NCBI GenBank assembly: GCA_946902875.1
Contig: OX336354.1
Coordinates: 10,513,247-10,577,246, forward strand
DNA length: 64,000 nt
Direction of reading: 5' to 3'
Origin: Nematopogon swammerdamellus
Taxonomy: Eukaryota; Arthropoda; Insecta; Lepidoptera; Adelidae
The position numbers and the translations under genes are program-made. Of the stretch, positions 1 to 10,344 are shown piece by piece. Numbering within the stretch: position 1 is the stretch's first letter; each line of letters opens with the position of its first letter. The notes below the pieces were generated by a model that made no database searches, was not told the DNA's origin, and worked only from the letters and a program-made list of their open reading frames with translations.

Positions 1-1979
1 CACAGAGCAGGAGGTGCTGGTGGAAGAAGTGGGGGGGGGGAGATGTTGAATGAATGAAAATGGAAGTAGATACTATAAATCCATTGACTAATGTTGCAAA
101 ATGGAAAACACAGCGAAAACCAGCCTCTTAAGCAGTTTTTTACGATTTAGGGAAATTTGTCACTTTTTCAAAGCCCTATATCTCGGTACATATGAAGTCT
201 AAAACAAAATGTTACTAATGAAAATTTATGGAAATTTCATCCTCTACAAATTACTGCTTCAAGATTTTCCGCTTAAATCAACCGTTTTGGGAATATTTCG
301 ACAAATCTGAAAAAAATAGGTTTTTCGCCCCCCCCCCCCCCCCAAAGTTTCCACAAGCTTTATTTGTTCGGAAATTTTGGTGTAGCACTACAGTATAAGC
401 ACAAAAAACATCCTAAAGTTTCATTAAATTCGGATTTTTCTTTTTACCTACCGATTTAAATCCATGACGACTGAACTATAAGGGATGAAATAAAATTGAC
501 TTATCTGAGTGTATGCCGGCCGTCTGTATTACATCCAGACGAAATTGGAAAACCTGTACGGCGTTGTTCTGCTCAGCGGAAAGAGAGAATTTCGTATCGG
601 CAACTATTTTTTTTCTAGGACAAATTTTTTTTGACAGCAATGCTGACTTATCTCGCTGCATTGTTTCTGTATAACGGATTTTTTTGTGCAGTATTGTGAT
701 TTCCATTTTATCCAGCTAATTTTTCATTCCGTCTATCTGTATAGTCAGTAGTCACACGAACGCTGCCGGATACAAACAACTGCACGCCACGTTTGCATAT
801 CCCATTAAGTCTCGCTTCAGAATTAATTTCCATGAAAAAACACGAACTAAAGTCTCTTCCTTCGATGAATCCTGACTGCGTTACAGAGGGGCCTAAAGTG
901 TTAAGAATTCTGCTCCCTTCGTATAGCGATATAGACGTGACAGGTATTAGCCACGTGGCTTTATCGCGACATTAGCTGTCAGTTTAGCCGGATAAGAGTA
1001 CAAATATATTGGCCTGGCACCTATTTGTTTTTGCCTGGAATAAAATGTAATGGACTGGTTATCGTGAATCTAATCATGCATGCATGCCTATCCATCATGA
1101 AAAAAGAGATGTTCAATGTTTCGAATTCTAAGTCATGTTCTAGTTCGCTTGTCCCTTCCCTTGTCCCTAAGTTGTATACTTTACATTTGATTGGTATTAC
1201 ACCACATTGAATGAAGTACTTACGATCGAAACGGATTATAAACTCGAGTGTTTCGTGTTTTCTGTCTAATTAAGTGTAGGTATTACTATTTCGTATTACG
1301 GCATCTTGTCAAACCCAGAATGCACGGTGTCATAAGCTGACATGTATGAACCCAGGTGACGATGCAGCCAAAGATATCGTCAATTCGACACGTCGATATT
1401 TATTTTACTTTGGGTGCACCGTCATTTGAGACAAAATGATGGGGATGTGAAGTTTTTGTTATTGTTTATCATCCGTCTCAATTTGTTTGCTTTTATCACA
1501 GTTTGTAGGTACTGCGTGGTACTGGAGAATGTTGACAGCTATTCTGTATGTTGATACTTTTAGATAAGAGTACAAATATATTGGTATAGTATTTGTTTGC
1601 GCCTGGAATACAAAGTAAAGAACTGATTTCGTGGCTTCTTCGCACGTCTACATCTTGCTAAGCTGATTTGTGATTTCTCTTAGTGCGATAGAATTGCTGC
1701 TGGACATATCTTATTTTGTCCTTTTCTCAAAGCTCACTGGGTTTGTCTAACCGTACGCGAAGGACCACTCACTGCTCCGTGGTGTCTGAGGGCGCTGTAA
1801 ATAACCGCCGTGTCGGATTCGACGGTGAATACTGATGTCCTGATTACGCATTCCGATAGTGTTCAGGTGAAAAAAATGCGCTCGGTCGCGGAGTTTCGTA
1901 GTTTCAAATTTCGAACTCTCCTTTTTTGCGGAAAAAGTGATCTACAATTGGGTGCAGAGGTAAATACAACGTAAAAAAA

Positions 1980-2242
1980 CATTTAACCGACTTCAAACCC
2001 TAAAAAGTATTAAAATTCACTCTTTTTAGTAATATCACATAATATTAAAATCGGTTGTCGAGAAGTGGGTGATTGAAAAATTCCTTAGTGTGAAAGTGTT
2101 CATCTCTTAATTTCCCACACTTTGGGGTGGTATTCTTACAAAAAATTATGAAAGGACCACCTCTGAGATATACCGTACTCATGAAAAAAAAAACATACTT
2201 ACAGACGAATTGAGAACCTCCTCCTTTTTGGAAGTCGGTTGA
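1980..2242. mobile_element. Short element with inverted ends (MITE-like)
   Basis: The left end has TTTAACCGACTTC and the right end has GGAAGTCGGTTGAC, an inverted pair about 260 bp apart. The inner right part has the string GAATTGAGAACCTCCTCC, which recurs in near-identical form at 9440-9460. I know this motif as common in lepidopteran genomes. No ORF of its own. The exact target duplication was not resolved. Confidence 0.45.
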
Positions 2243-4130
2243 CAAGTACGTTCTATGCAAAGACATTCAAACCACCTATCTACTATACCGGACAACAAGA
2301 ACTAAATCGTAATCCCATAAAATCCCTTTGGTTCTATCTATTAGTCCTCACATAAAATAAAATGCACGCCTGGTGTAGGTATGTTTTTTTTATGTACACC
2401 AACATGGGTGGCTGTGTCGAGGGACTAATGGTACAGTCGACAGAGCCAAAAACCCTTCTCCTCGCGAAACCGCGCTCAGTGAGGCGCCATGCCAGTAGAT
2501 TTGCGAACTTTTGCTATAGGCTATCTAGCCTGTTATGTTTGAAGAAACGCAAGATTCGGGGAAACACGCTCGCCGGAAGACAGACACACCCTAGCGATGC
2601 GACAAAGAAACAATTTTATGAACCGATGTGTCCTCAAAAGGCCAATGACCTACATACCGTCTGTGGTTGAGAAACTCCAGACATTTCTATCCCAGTGCTC
2701 CAGTCCATCTGTAAGTTTCGGGTCACCAATAAGACGGATGGCTCGGCGCTGTATCGAATTCAAGGACGCAAGCAGGTATTGGGACTACCCTCCCAGATAT
2801 GCCTGCAGTACAGGTAGGTAAGTAGGTTACTTACAAATTAAATTTGTTTAGTTCTTACTTCTTAGCGACCTTGGTACAAAGTAATATATCGGGTTCTATA
2901 CAATACGAGGTAGGCTCGCATGTGTCAGTTTGGTAATTTTAATAAAATAATGAGTAAATTTTTTGTTTACGGTAGTATCGCTCCAGAAGGCCGGCTCAAA
3001 CGACGTCTTCGTTGCTACTAACTAGGTAGTTACCTAACTACCTACGTACCTACCTACCTTCCCAACGTATTTATAGACGAAACAAAAGTTCAATGCTCTT
3101 CACTCAAGTGCCTCCTAAAATGAGTTCAGGCTTGGATCGGTGCCAGATCTCGTGATCCATGGACAATCGCTGTCAATCCACCGAGTGGAACTTACACTCG
3201 TAATTTTAAGTGAGACATTTAGGATCCTCATCTTCCCAGTTCCTAGGGGTTAGTGAGATGCAAAGTAGGTTCCTATGTAGGGCACCAATACGTAAACAAA
3301 CTGTCCTGTTACTTATCAACCATATTATTGCTACGTAGCGTAGTAATGGAAGGAAAGGGACCCACACACAACCGAACCTGCAATCCGAAACATGAAGCAC
3401 CTCATGTTCATGAAAGGAATGCACTAATGATAAATGCATAAATGTTCTGAAAGGAAATAAAGTGGTGCACGCAAAAAGGGATCTAACCCGCGACCTTCAT
3501 CTCACTAAGCAAGGGCACTCATGACTCATGCATGACCAGGCGAGTCTTCAAAATAATTTAAAAAAATTTACGGAACATCACAAGGTTTCCCACCCGCTGT
3601 GAACCTCTGCTCTGCCCTGTGAGTGTGACGTCAGCCCATTTACACCTTGCTCCTGTTGGATCTAGGTGCCATGCTCTTTGGTTCATAGGACCGGAGTAAT
3701 TGAATTGAGTGATACAGTGATACGTATGCGGTCGCAAGTGCCTAGGAATCAATTTGGCGATGTGAGACCTCGTGTGAGACTATTGATCAATTGAGATGAT
3801 GGTACTCGAACTGAGGTTCAGTCAGACCCCAAACCCAAACTTTCCCCCAGATTCATTTAACAAATCTATGTCAAGTCGGTAGGTAGGTGAGTACCTATTA
3901 TGAAGGCGAGGTAAGGTACAGCAGATAAGAAGAAAGGATGGGAATAGAGGAAGAAAGGAAAGGACATGAAGTTACAAAGATAAGATGTCTAACTAAGTGA
4001 AGGTAGGTTAGTTGTTATGTACTTACTTACATACCTAATAATTGTGGCACCATGAGAGTGCATGCATGTGTTTACGAATGGAAATGTGTAAAACAGAAAT
4101 GAGTAAGGTTTTACAGGTGTAGGTAACCTA

Positions 4131-4320
4131 TCAATCTCCTCTTAGGATATGTACATTGTAGCCATTCAGGCGCTCTTTTGGCATCGTCGTGCGAAGGTAA
4201 GACTTTATGTGTTTGAGCGATGAAAAGCTCCTCTCAACGCTGTATGTCGACACTGGTATTTTCGCGAGAAGTTGTAGAATAAAATTGTCTTCACATTTGT
4301 GAAGAACTCATTCGCCTCTT
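4131..4320 (-). pseudogene. hAT transposase C-terminal remnant
   Basis: Reading the minus strand into the stop at 4131-4133 gives a short in-frame stretch with IPVSTYSVERSFSSLK, then IKSYLRTTM and KERLNGYNVHIL. This is the C-terminal dimerisation region of hAT-superfamily transposases, whose family pattern is roughly LPVS-ASxERSFS-LKxIK-YLRxTMxxERL (family knowledge). Only about 60 codons remain. Upstream the frame runs into a SINE 3' end whose poly-T begins at 4323, so the SINE insertion or truncation appears to cut it. No DDE catalytic part is seen. It is a dead fragment. Confidence 0.7.
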
Positions 4321-4322
4321 AA

Positions 4323-4435
4323 TTTTTTTTTTTTATGGAAACTGACACGGTTGGCTACATCACCTACAACATCCGTGATGTCAGCCCATAACACCGGGTG
4401 AACTAGGTGCTATGTCAGTGCATCCCTTCATTTCG
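4323..4435 (-). mobile_element. SINE 3' end, family A/B body
   Basis: A poly-T run is followed by ATGGAAACTGACACGG and GGCTACATCACC, the reverse complement of the conserved 3' end shared by SINE families A, B and C in this window (compare the full copy at 8424-8808). It is 5'-truncated after about 110 bp. Confidence 0.75.
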
Positions 4436-4772
4436 CGCCTTGATGCGCTTCTGCTGCTGTTTGGGGGAGGTGTTCCCTGCCACTCCAAAGTTCCTTCCAA
4501 AAAGTGATCTCCCCAGACAACGAGAGCGGATGTGGCAAGTAACAACTTTATACACGAGCAGCTGCTGCTGTAAAATTTTCTGTCTTCACAATGGAGCTTG
4601 GAATGAGCGTGAAGAGGTAAACAATGGTAGAAAGAAATCTTGCGCTATCTGGATGACTGACTGACTGATTGACTGAACCGGCCGGACCGCCCGATTCTGC
4701 TGTGTTATTTTTTCGCGCGCGCGCTAATATGAATGAACTTTTCGAGTGAAAAAAAAAAACTTTTAGGATCGC

Positions 4773-5356
4773 GGATTTTTGGAAAGAAGGAAAGAAGGAT
4801 GGGCAAAAATGTATGGGAGTTGGTCTACCCCTCCTCTAACAATGAATGATATATCAATCGTAAGGTCTTTCCAAGAAAACCATTTTGTCCAAACACACCT
4901 AACATCTATTGTTAGTACTTTACGAGTTATATCACTTTAATTTCTATAAACATAGAACCTTATCACAGTAATATGCTTACCTCTGTACGATGATCATTGT
5001 TCTAGGAAGGGTAAGTACTTAGAGCGAAACAGTTCCAAAATGACCGAGCGGTATGTAAACCAAAAACATTTTATTTTAATCATTACGGTTTCAATACCGC
5101 TCGGTAATTTTGGACCTGTTTCGCTCTAAGTACTTACCCTTCCTAGAACGATGATCATCGTACAGAGGTAAGCATATTACTATGATAAGGTTCTATGTTT
5201 ATAAAACTTAAAAGAGTTATAACTCTTAAAGTACTAATGATTGACGTTGGCTGCCATACTAAAACATGTTCTATATAAATCAACCTTTCCATTGATATAA
5301 CACTCACAGCTAGAAGAGGGGTAGACCAAAACGCCCATTCTCCTTTGCGGAAATCT
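4773..5356. mobile_element. Long fold-back (hairpin) element
   Basis: Two arms of roughly 260 bp are reverse complements. The left arm contains GGTCTACCCCTCCTCT near 4823, CTTATCACAGTAATATGC near 4960 and AAGGGTAAGTACTTAGAGC near 5008. The right arm contains the matching strings in reverse order up to GAGGGGTAGACC near 5318. The centre is a short AT-rich loop near 5060-5090. There is no ORF. It resembles a non-autonomous fold-back transposon; the termini and target duplication are not clear. Confidence 0.7.
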
Positions 5357-6122
5357 CTTTCTCTAGTGGTCTTGTTCACGCAGAAACCTATATGCCATCA
5401 GAAATGTAGCTGAAATGTAATGTACCTAAATGTAGGTGAAATGTGCATATTAAATAGATAATTATCGTAATTTTAAAAGAGGATATAAGTACAATTCGTC
5501 GTTGTCGATTTTCGATCACATATTATAGGTAGGTACCTAACGGAAAATGTAGGTAAGTAGGTAGGTATTTATGTAGGTAACAATTTCGTGCTCATAATCT
5601 TTTTCAAATAAATTCGCTTGAACGCTATTAGGTATACCATCCGGCCTCCAACGCGCCGGTCAGTCGTTCGTTAGTAACGAGCGAGCCTCGCTCGTTCGAG
5701 GCTCAGTTGAGGATATCCGGTAAACATCATTCATCGTAATCCGAATCCTCAAACCGCGACCATAAAAACCATATCCTTTATCTTCGTAGATGCTCTATCC
5801 TAGGTAGTAGGTACCTAGGAGCTATCTATGAAGCAAACATGAACGAAGTACGAATCTAGAACGAAGACTATATGACCTAGATACCTACATCCTACTCTTC
5901 ATACATCCAAATACGGTCTAAGATAGCAAGACTGCGCTTACCTTCCAATGTATGAGAACCGCCCATTCCTTCGTTCTTATTAGAATCTAATAGAGCACGA
6001 AGTATTCTGCCTATCAACTTATAAAAAGGCATTTTACACTAATATTTCATGACAGAGCTCGACGTTGTATTTATTATGATAAGCAGATATGGATTTTCCG
6101 CGATTTCATAGTCTGAAAGTAC

Positions 6123-6226
6123 CTTGCGAGAGGGCCACTCCTTCTAGCCCGCTGAGCGAGAATCTTGTCCACGACCGCCACATTCCCACTGCGCGCCGCG
6201 TCCAGCAGCTCCTGGTCCTTGCCCAT
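6123..6226 (-). CDS. ANKS1-like protein, first coding exon
   Basis: The minus-strand exon starts at an ATG at 6226 in the context GAGACATGG and reads MGKDQELLDAARSGNV, then VDKILAQRARRSGPLA, ending in a donor (AAG|GTACTT) in phase 2. This is the conserved N-terminus of ankyrin-repeat and SAM-domain proteins of the ANKS1A/ANKS1B (Odin) group, which begin MGKEQELL..AAR and lead into the first ankyrin repeat. Family members act as cytoplasmic adaptors with ankyrin, SAM and PTB domains, linked to Eph receptor signalling (family knowledge). The next residue would be completed as Ser or Arg from the next exon; the family continues SLRRGPG. An in-frame upstream Met at 6286 exists, but the family start argues for 6226. 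No later exon is visible down to position 1, so the gene continues left of the window. Confidence 0.85.
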
Positions 6227-7170
6227 GTCTCTAATTATGTATAACTCTACATCTGTCCACTTTGCACTGTCCACGCACGGTAGCACCCAGTACTGTTTAC
6301 TTCATTGATCGCGGACGCCATGACCGCTCGCGATCGCAAGTGCATGGCACGCGAGCGCGCTCTGACGGCTCGCGCCGAGCGACAATCAATACAGGAACGA
6401 GTATGAAGTTAGCGGTCTAACCGCGTAAGGCGACTTGACATTTTCAAAATCAGAATGGTTTTATGTAGTGTTTCGAAAGTAATTCGTCTTTTTCTTGACA
6501 GTACAAGCAAATAATTCAAATTCTAAGTGGGTAGGGGTCCGTGTGTTAAAATTAAATCTTGCGTTGTACGTATGTGTAGGTAATACAACATTTGTATTTA
6601 GTACTTATTACATGATAAAAAAAATATATTATCTCTATAATTTATGCATCAATTAGAACCTATCAATTTATGTCACAAGGATTTATATGAAATTGTCGAA
6701 AACGTTAAAAAAACTAACACATGAACCAAGCCAAGATGGCTGGACGAGCCGCGAGCGCTAACTCAACGTATCCCAGTCAGTCAGTCCAGTCAGTCTGACT
6801 GAGTGAGTGAGTCAGTCAGTGCGCTTGACGGAATAGGTGGGGTGTGTGTGGTCGCGCGTGATGTAAACAAACTTTCTTTATCGCTCATTGTTTCCAATAT
6901 TTCCTTTACCTGTGTTACCGCAACGGCCGGATGCATTGTTTTGTGTTAACGGAATAAAAATTTTCAGTTAGAAAACAGTCTCAAGGCGATCTATGGTGAT
7001 GGGGAATTGACAGCGAGTGCGATGATATCAGCTGTTAGCTGTCAAAATTGTTGGTTCAAATTCAAAAATTAGGTTGCCTTTCGATCGACCGATGGTCCCG
7101 TCCCGTACTACGCTACGGGATACTACCTACGCTGTTTCCTCATACGTGAAGTTGTAATGTGAAAGACGCG
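6227..7170. promoter_or_regulatory. Divergent ANKS1/TM7SF3 promoter region
   Basis: About 0.94 kb separates the start codons of two divergent genes. It holds a CG-rich patch at 6300-6400 (GCGAGCGCGC, GGCTCGCGCCGAGCG), a TCAGTCAG/GAGTGAGT simple-repeat patch near 6775-6825, and a CG-rich palindromic patch near 7090-7125 (GTACTACGCTACGGGATAC). No coding sequence or known repeat was seen. Transcription starts were not located, and a shared promoter is inferred from the arrangement alone. Confidence 0.5.
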
Positions 7171-7330
7171 ATGACACGAACGTGTGACGTTGGCGCAGTG
7201 TTACTACTGCTACATTTCTGCAGTGTTACGTGTAAGCCAATGTTTCACTACAGCACGGTTCAGGAAACTTTATTACCTACTTACATAAATATCACTATGT
7301 GTGCAACTTCGGAATCAGTTCAGCAGGTAG
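7171..7330 (+). CDS. TM7SF3: TM7SF3 exon 1 (signal peptide), provisional
   Basis: ATG at 7171 opens MTRTCDVGAVLLLLHFC, then SVTCKP: a short polar start, a hydrophobic core and small residues, as in a cleaved signal peptide. TM7SF3 proteins have an N-terminal signal peptide and a glycosylated luminal or extracellular domain (family knowledge). The exon is placed by phase: ending at 7330 before GTAGCG leaves one spare base, which fits the phase-1 entry of the next exon at 9694. The stronger-looking donor four bases earlier (GTAGGT at 7327) leaves phase 0 and does not fit. A codon at 7159 in the same frame is GTG, so 7171 is the likely start. This is the least certain exon of the gene. Confidence 0.5.
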
Positions 7331-7604
7331 GTAGCGGCTGAAATTCATCGGCCGGTCAGAGTCCACCTTCCCTATCAAATGCTGATACCGTGGGCATTTT
7401 TGCAAACAAATGTAAATAGCTAGGTAACTAGTTGTTATCACTGGTTTTTAAGTGTTTGCGAAATGAACCGATTTTTATTTATTAATTTTTTATACATTTA
7501 TTTCCACGTTTTTCTTATATTAGGTAATTTTAAATATTTATAAAATCTAAAATTAATATAAAAATTAACGGAGTTTCCACCACCGGCGGCGGGGCGAGCC
7601 CAGG

Positions 7605-7898
7605 CTACCGATGGTCGGGTCCCAAAGAGAGGAACCTCCGGACGATGCGTGCAGTGTTCGGTAGGGCTGCCTTCTGGATCTGACCCTTGACCCGACCACT
7701 CAGCAAGAGCCTCTCAAGGTGGTCGTCGAGGCTCTTTGCTATCAATCCATGCGCTGATACGACTATGGGCACAACGATCGTCGAGTCGACCGGCCACATT
7801 TTGGTAACCTCGTGATGCAGATCCAGATACTTTAACATCTTCTCTGCTTTCTTACTGACGAGGTTACCATCGTGCGGCACGGCGATATCGACGATATT
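7605..7898 (-). pseudogene. LINE ORF C-terminal fragment
   Basis: The minus strand reads DIAVPHDGNLVSKKAEKM, then KYLDLHHEVTKMW, VDSTIVVPIVVSAHGLI and TARIVRRFLSLGP before a stop. I recognise the pattern (a D-x-A-x-P-x-D-x-N start, then K-x-x-KY-x-DL, VVPIVVS and RRFL) as the conserved tail that follows the reverse transcriptase in a group of insect LINE ORFs. About 95 codons remain. Upstream it breaks into the E repeat beginning near 7892. AT-rich sequence beyond 7560 may be its 3' UTR. Confidence 0.6.
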
Positions 7899-7959
7899 TT
7901 TTAGGGTTCTGTATATGTAAGTCGTCCGTCTGTCCGTCTGTCCTACCTTTAAAGAGCTG

Positions 7960-8210
7960 TTTTTTTTTATGTAATCCGGTATGGGTGGCTGAGTTGGAGG
8001 GGCCGAAGCGCATGCTCCGACCAGCCAATATCACCTCCGAGAAGGTAGGTGCCATACCGGAGCCTTCCCTGGATTGCTGGCTATACTGGACTAGAGGAGA
8101 ACACAACCGAGGCTGCTATGCGGCCATCTTACATCCAGTACGGTGGTACCAACCCAGTCGGCTACAATTTGAGCCTACCACCTAGTAAGGGGCAAGGGAA
8201 GCTGCCCCTT
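7960..8210 (-). mobile_element. SINE family D, 5'-truncated
   Basis: Poly-T then ATGTAATCCGGTATGGG, CACCTCCGAGAAGG, GCGGCCATCTTACATCC and GGTACCAACCCAGTCGG mark the reverse complement of family D. The tRNA-like head seen in the copies at 15420-15768 and 19780-20187 is missing. It is inserted in repeat E. Confidence 0.8.
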
Positions 8211-8423
8211 ACTGTTCTTTTGCTGTATCTTTTGAATCTTAATATGTAGCCAGCTGAAATTTTCACAGAATATGTGTTGTTATGAAGGATATCCTAACAA
8301 ATAATATCCTAAAAAATGAAAAGTAAAATTTAAGGGTTCCCCATACAAGTTTTTTTTTTCAACTTTTTTTTTTTGCTCATAATACCAGTAATACATACAA
8401 GTGTGTGGATTACTGTTTTTATG

Positions 8424-8808
8424 TTTTTTTTTATGGAAACTGACACGGTTGGCTACATCACCTACAACGTCCGTGATGTCAGCCCATAACACCGGGTTAA
8501 CTAGGTGCCATGCCAGTGCTTCCCCCTTTGATCGTGCCGGCTACACTGAACTGGTCGGAAAACACAAACTATTTACATATCCGTTTCGACCGACGTGTCA
8601 TTCAGTGCGGTGGTATCAACCCGGGCGGATTAAACCCTACCACCAAGTAAGATTAGGAGGGAAGGGACCTACAGTTTTACGAGGAATCCGAACCTCGGTC
8701 AGCCTCCAACGGTCAGCGGTCACCCATCCAAGTACTGACCGCACCCAGCGTTGCTTAACATTCAATAGCGACAGTTGACTGTCTGCACCACTGAGCTATC
8801 GAGGCTGA
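8424..8808 (-). mobile_element. SINE family A, full length (tRNA/5S head)
   Basis: On the minus strand it reads: a tRNA-like start (TCGATAGCTCAGTGG, an A-box-like string), a 5S-rRNA-like segment (TTAAGCAACGCTGGGTGCGG, then AGTACTTGGATGGGTGACC), a B-box-like GAGGTTCGGATTCC, the shared body (GTAAAACTGTAGGTCC, GGTTGATACCACCGCACTG) and a CCATAAAA tail. Copies at 17532, 22553 and 36176 match throughout. Confidence 0.85.
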
Positions 8809-9014
8809 TGATGAGGTGGTATGATTATAGTGCAAACTCTAAAAACCGACCAACAACATGGTGGTACCTACGGAAACTTAGGTGCGCGAGTCCGACTCGC
8901 ACTTGGTCGGAACTAGAATTAGTTACTCGCTTTTCCCTTTGAATACCAATTTTCGTACATATGTTGAATCATCCATCAATCATATTCAATTTACCTAAGT
9001 AGGTAGTTACTTTA

Positions 9015-9266
9015 GTTAGCCGTGCATAAGGGCGACAGGATAGCCACCTCTCACCTTCGTGCGGTCTTTCCACCAAGTCATGCAGCAGCTGGGCCTTGGT
9101 GCCTTTACTTGTTGCCTGATAGTTATCTTGTCCGAATACTTTGCTAAACGTGGTGGTCGGTGTTGTTCTGTAATTTACCAGAGTACTTGCAGCACAACAC
9201 GGATTACTCTGCTTACCCCGATTGTCGGGATACGGCGTGTGGTTTGTGTGTGTGTGTGTGTAGGTA
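9015..9266 (+). repeat. Dispersed repeat F with (TG)n tail
   Basis: Shared strings are CATAAGGGCGACAGG, TAGCCACCTCTCACCTTC, GATAGTTATCTTGTCCG, CTAAACGTGGTGGTCGG and GAGTACTTGCAGCACAAC, ending in a TG run. Other copies lie at 28484-28840, 57358-57560 and 60254-60430. No coding frame is shared. The TG tail at the same end in several copies suggests a retroposed element or one with a microsatellite terminus. Confidence 0.65.
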
Positions 9267-9527
9267 GTTAATTTTACATATAAAAATCAAAGCATAATAT
9301 TTAAAATCCCAAGTCAACTTCTAGTGTCTGATGCCAAATACGACTTTGGTGACGACAGCATAAGGTTCAATGTGGAACCGTGCAAGTTGACTGAACGCAG
9401 GAGATGCTACATACCTACTAAAATAAAAAAAAAATACATTCGAATTGAGAACCTCCTTCTTTTTTCAAGTTGGTTAAAAAATGCAAGCAATGGTTCGAAA
9501 TTTTAGAGAGATACGTCGACAACCCGG

Positions 9528-9595
9528 TAGCGAAATTGCTAACGTGCTGGCGGCTCAAGCTGGAGTTCCAGGTTCGAATCCTGGTTGGGACATAT
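9528..9595 (+). pseudogene. tRNA-like sequence, probable SINE head or tRNA relic
   Basis: A perfect T-arm stem-loop (CCAGGTTCGAATCCTGG, a B box) follows a loose A-box-like GGTAGCGAAATTGC, and a T6 run follows at about 9595-9600. The acceptor stem does not pair and no clean anticodon arm is visible, so it is not called as a working tRNA gene. Confidence 0.35.
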
Positions 9596-9693
9596 TTTTT
9601 CTCTTCATTTTGTTCTTTGCATTTATTTAATGAAGAAAACATTTAATACTTTTACATTTGTTGATTTTGTATACAATGGAATTTTTTTTCCAG

Positions 9694-10026
9694 GTATTAC
9701 CATAGCAATAAATTGCAATACATCAACAACGCCAGAAAACAGCGAACTCAACGGTGAATTTACCACCCTCGACCCCTCGACCACGCTCAGCGTCGAATGC
9801 ATTAACTTAAGACGGGAAGTTAGTTTTATAATCTTCCAAGTGCACGCATACCGGCACAATGTGACACTGTACCAAGACAAGATTCTACCAAATAGTTCCT
9901 TTGTGGGGACCAACATCGGAATGTACAGCAAGAATCTTGGGAAAACTTCTCATGCGTTTTCTATTGCCAATTTCAATAATGTCTCTGTGAGCATGTACAT
10001 TTCCATTCACGGATACAATGATTCAG
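9694..10026 (+). CDS. TM7SF3: TM7SF3 exon 2 (extracellular domain)
   Basis: It is preceded by a strong acceptor (a T8 run, then CCAG) and ends at TCAG|GTAAAT, phase 1 in and phase 1 out. The frame reads GITIAINCNTSTTPENSE..., later VSFIIFQVHAYRHNVTLYQD and ILPNSSFVGTN. Vertebrate TM7SF3 has the matching ..VTFLIFQIHS.. and ..LLSNSSETGT.. in its N-terminal domain (family knowledge). Several N-x-S/T sequons (for example NVT, NSS, NVS) fit a glycosylated luminal or extracellular domain. The exon joins to exon 3 as ..NDSG|APIPGGCNL.., matching the family PVPGGCNL motif. Confidence 0.9.
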
Positions 10027-10085
10027 GTAAATATTTTCTCTAGCTTTATTTCATTGGGCGAAATTTACCAAATAAGCTTAACCTT

Positions 10086-10297
10086 TTTTCTTTTTGTTTA
10101 TGGAAACTGACACGGTTGGCTACCTCACTTACAACATCTGTGATGTCAGCCCATAACACCGGGTGAACTAGGTGCCATGTCAGTGTTTCCCTTCATTTCA
10201 TGTCGGCTACACTGATCTGGACGGAAAACACGAACTATTTACATAGCCGTTTCAACCGATGTTTCATTCAGTGCGGTGGTACCAACCTTCATTTATC
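10086..10297 (-). mobile_element. SINE 3' half, family A/B body
   Basis: ATGGAAACTGACACGG through GTGCGGTGGTACCAACC on the plus strand is the reverse complement of the shared SINE body. It is truncated before the head region. Confidence 0.75.
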
Positions 10298-10344
10298 AGA
10301 ATCAGTAACTCGATGTTGCTATAGATAGAAGTGTGGTTGGTTAG

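Larger units (their letters stand above)
1..6122. other. Probable ANKS1-like intron 1, repeat-rich
   Basis: No exon was found here on either strand. Because the first ANKS1-like coding exon ends in a splice donor at 6122, this stretch is probably intron (inference). It holds a short inverted-repeat element (1980-2242), a hAT transposase remnant (4131-4320), a SINE 3' end (4323-4435), a long fold-back element (4773-5356), many GTAGGTA-type simple repeats, and two diverged direct copies of a segment at 990-1068 and 1564-1634. A poly-C run lies near 330-343. Confidence 0.55.
7892..8918 (+). repeat. Dispersed repeat E with two SINEs inside
   Basis: It begins TTTAGGGTTCTGTA and the CCGTCTGTCCGTCTG stretch, resumes after a SINE with GCTGTATCTTTTGAAT and TTTTCACAGAATATG, and ends GTGCGCGAGTCCGACTCG, CACTTGGTCGG. 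The same order is seen at 44933-45372 and 51292-51772. Two SINEs interrupt it (7960-8210 and 8424-8808). I know these motifs as very common in Lepidoptera; the class of element is uncertain. Confidence 0.6.
7331..9693. other. TM7SF3 intron 1: nested repeats
   Basis: No exon seen. Content from left to right: a LINE C-terminal fragment (7605-7898), a dispersed E repeat (7892-8918) carrying two SINEs, a family F repeat (9015-9266), an end of the inverted-repeat element type (about 9425-9478), and a tRNA-like sequence (9528-9595). Confidence 0.6.

Noticed and set aside
2362..2821. Plus-strand ORFs of 102 and 74 codons
   Set aside because: No recognised residues; part of the DNA (CGCTCAGTGAGGCGCCATG) resembles short strings at 47985 and 51130, so it is probably repeat sequence.
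9528..9595. Working tRNA gene
   Set aside because: Only the T arm is sound; the acceptor and anticodon stems do not form.
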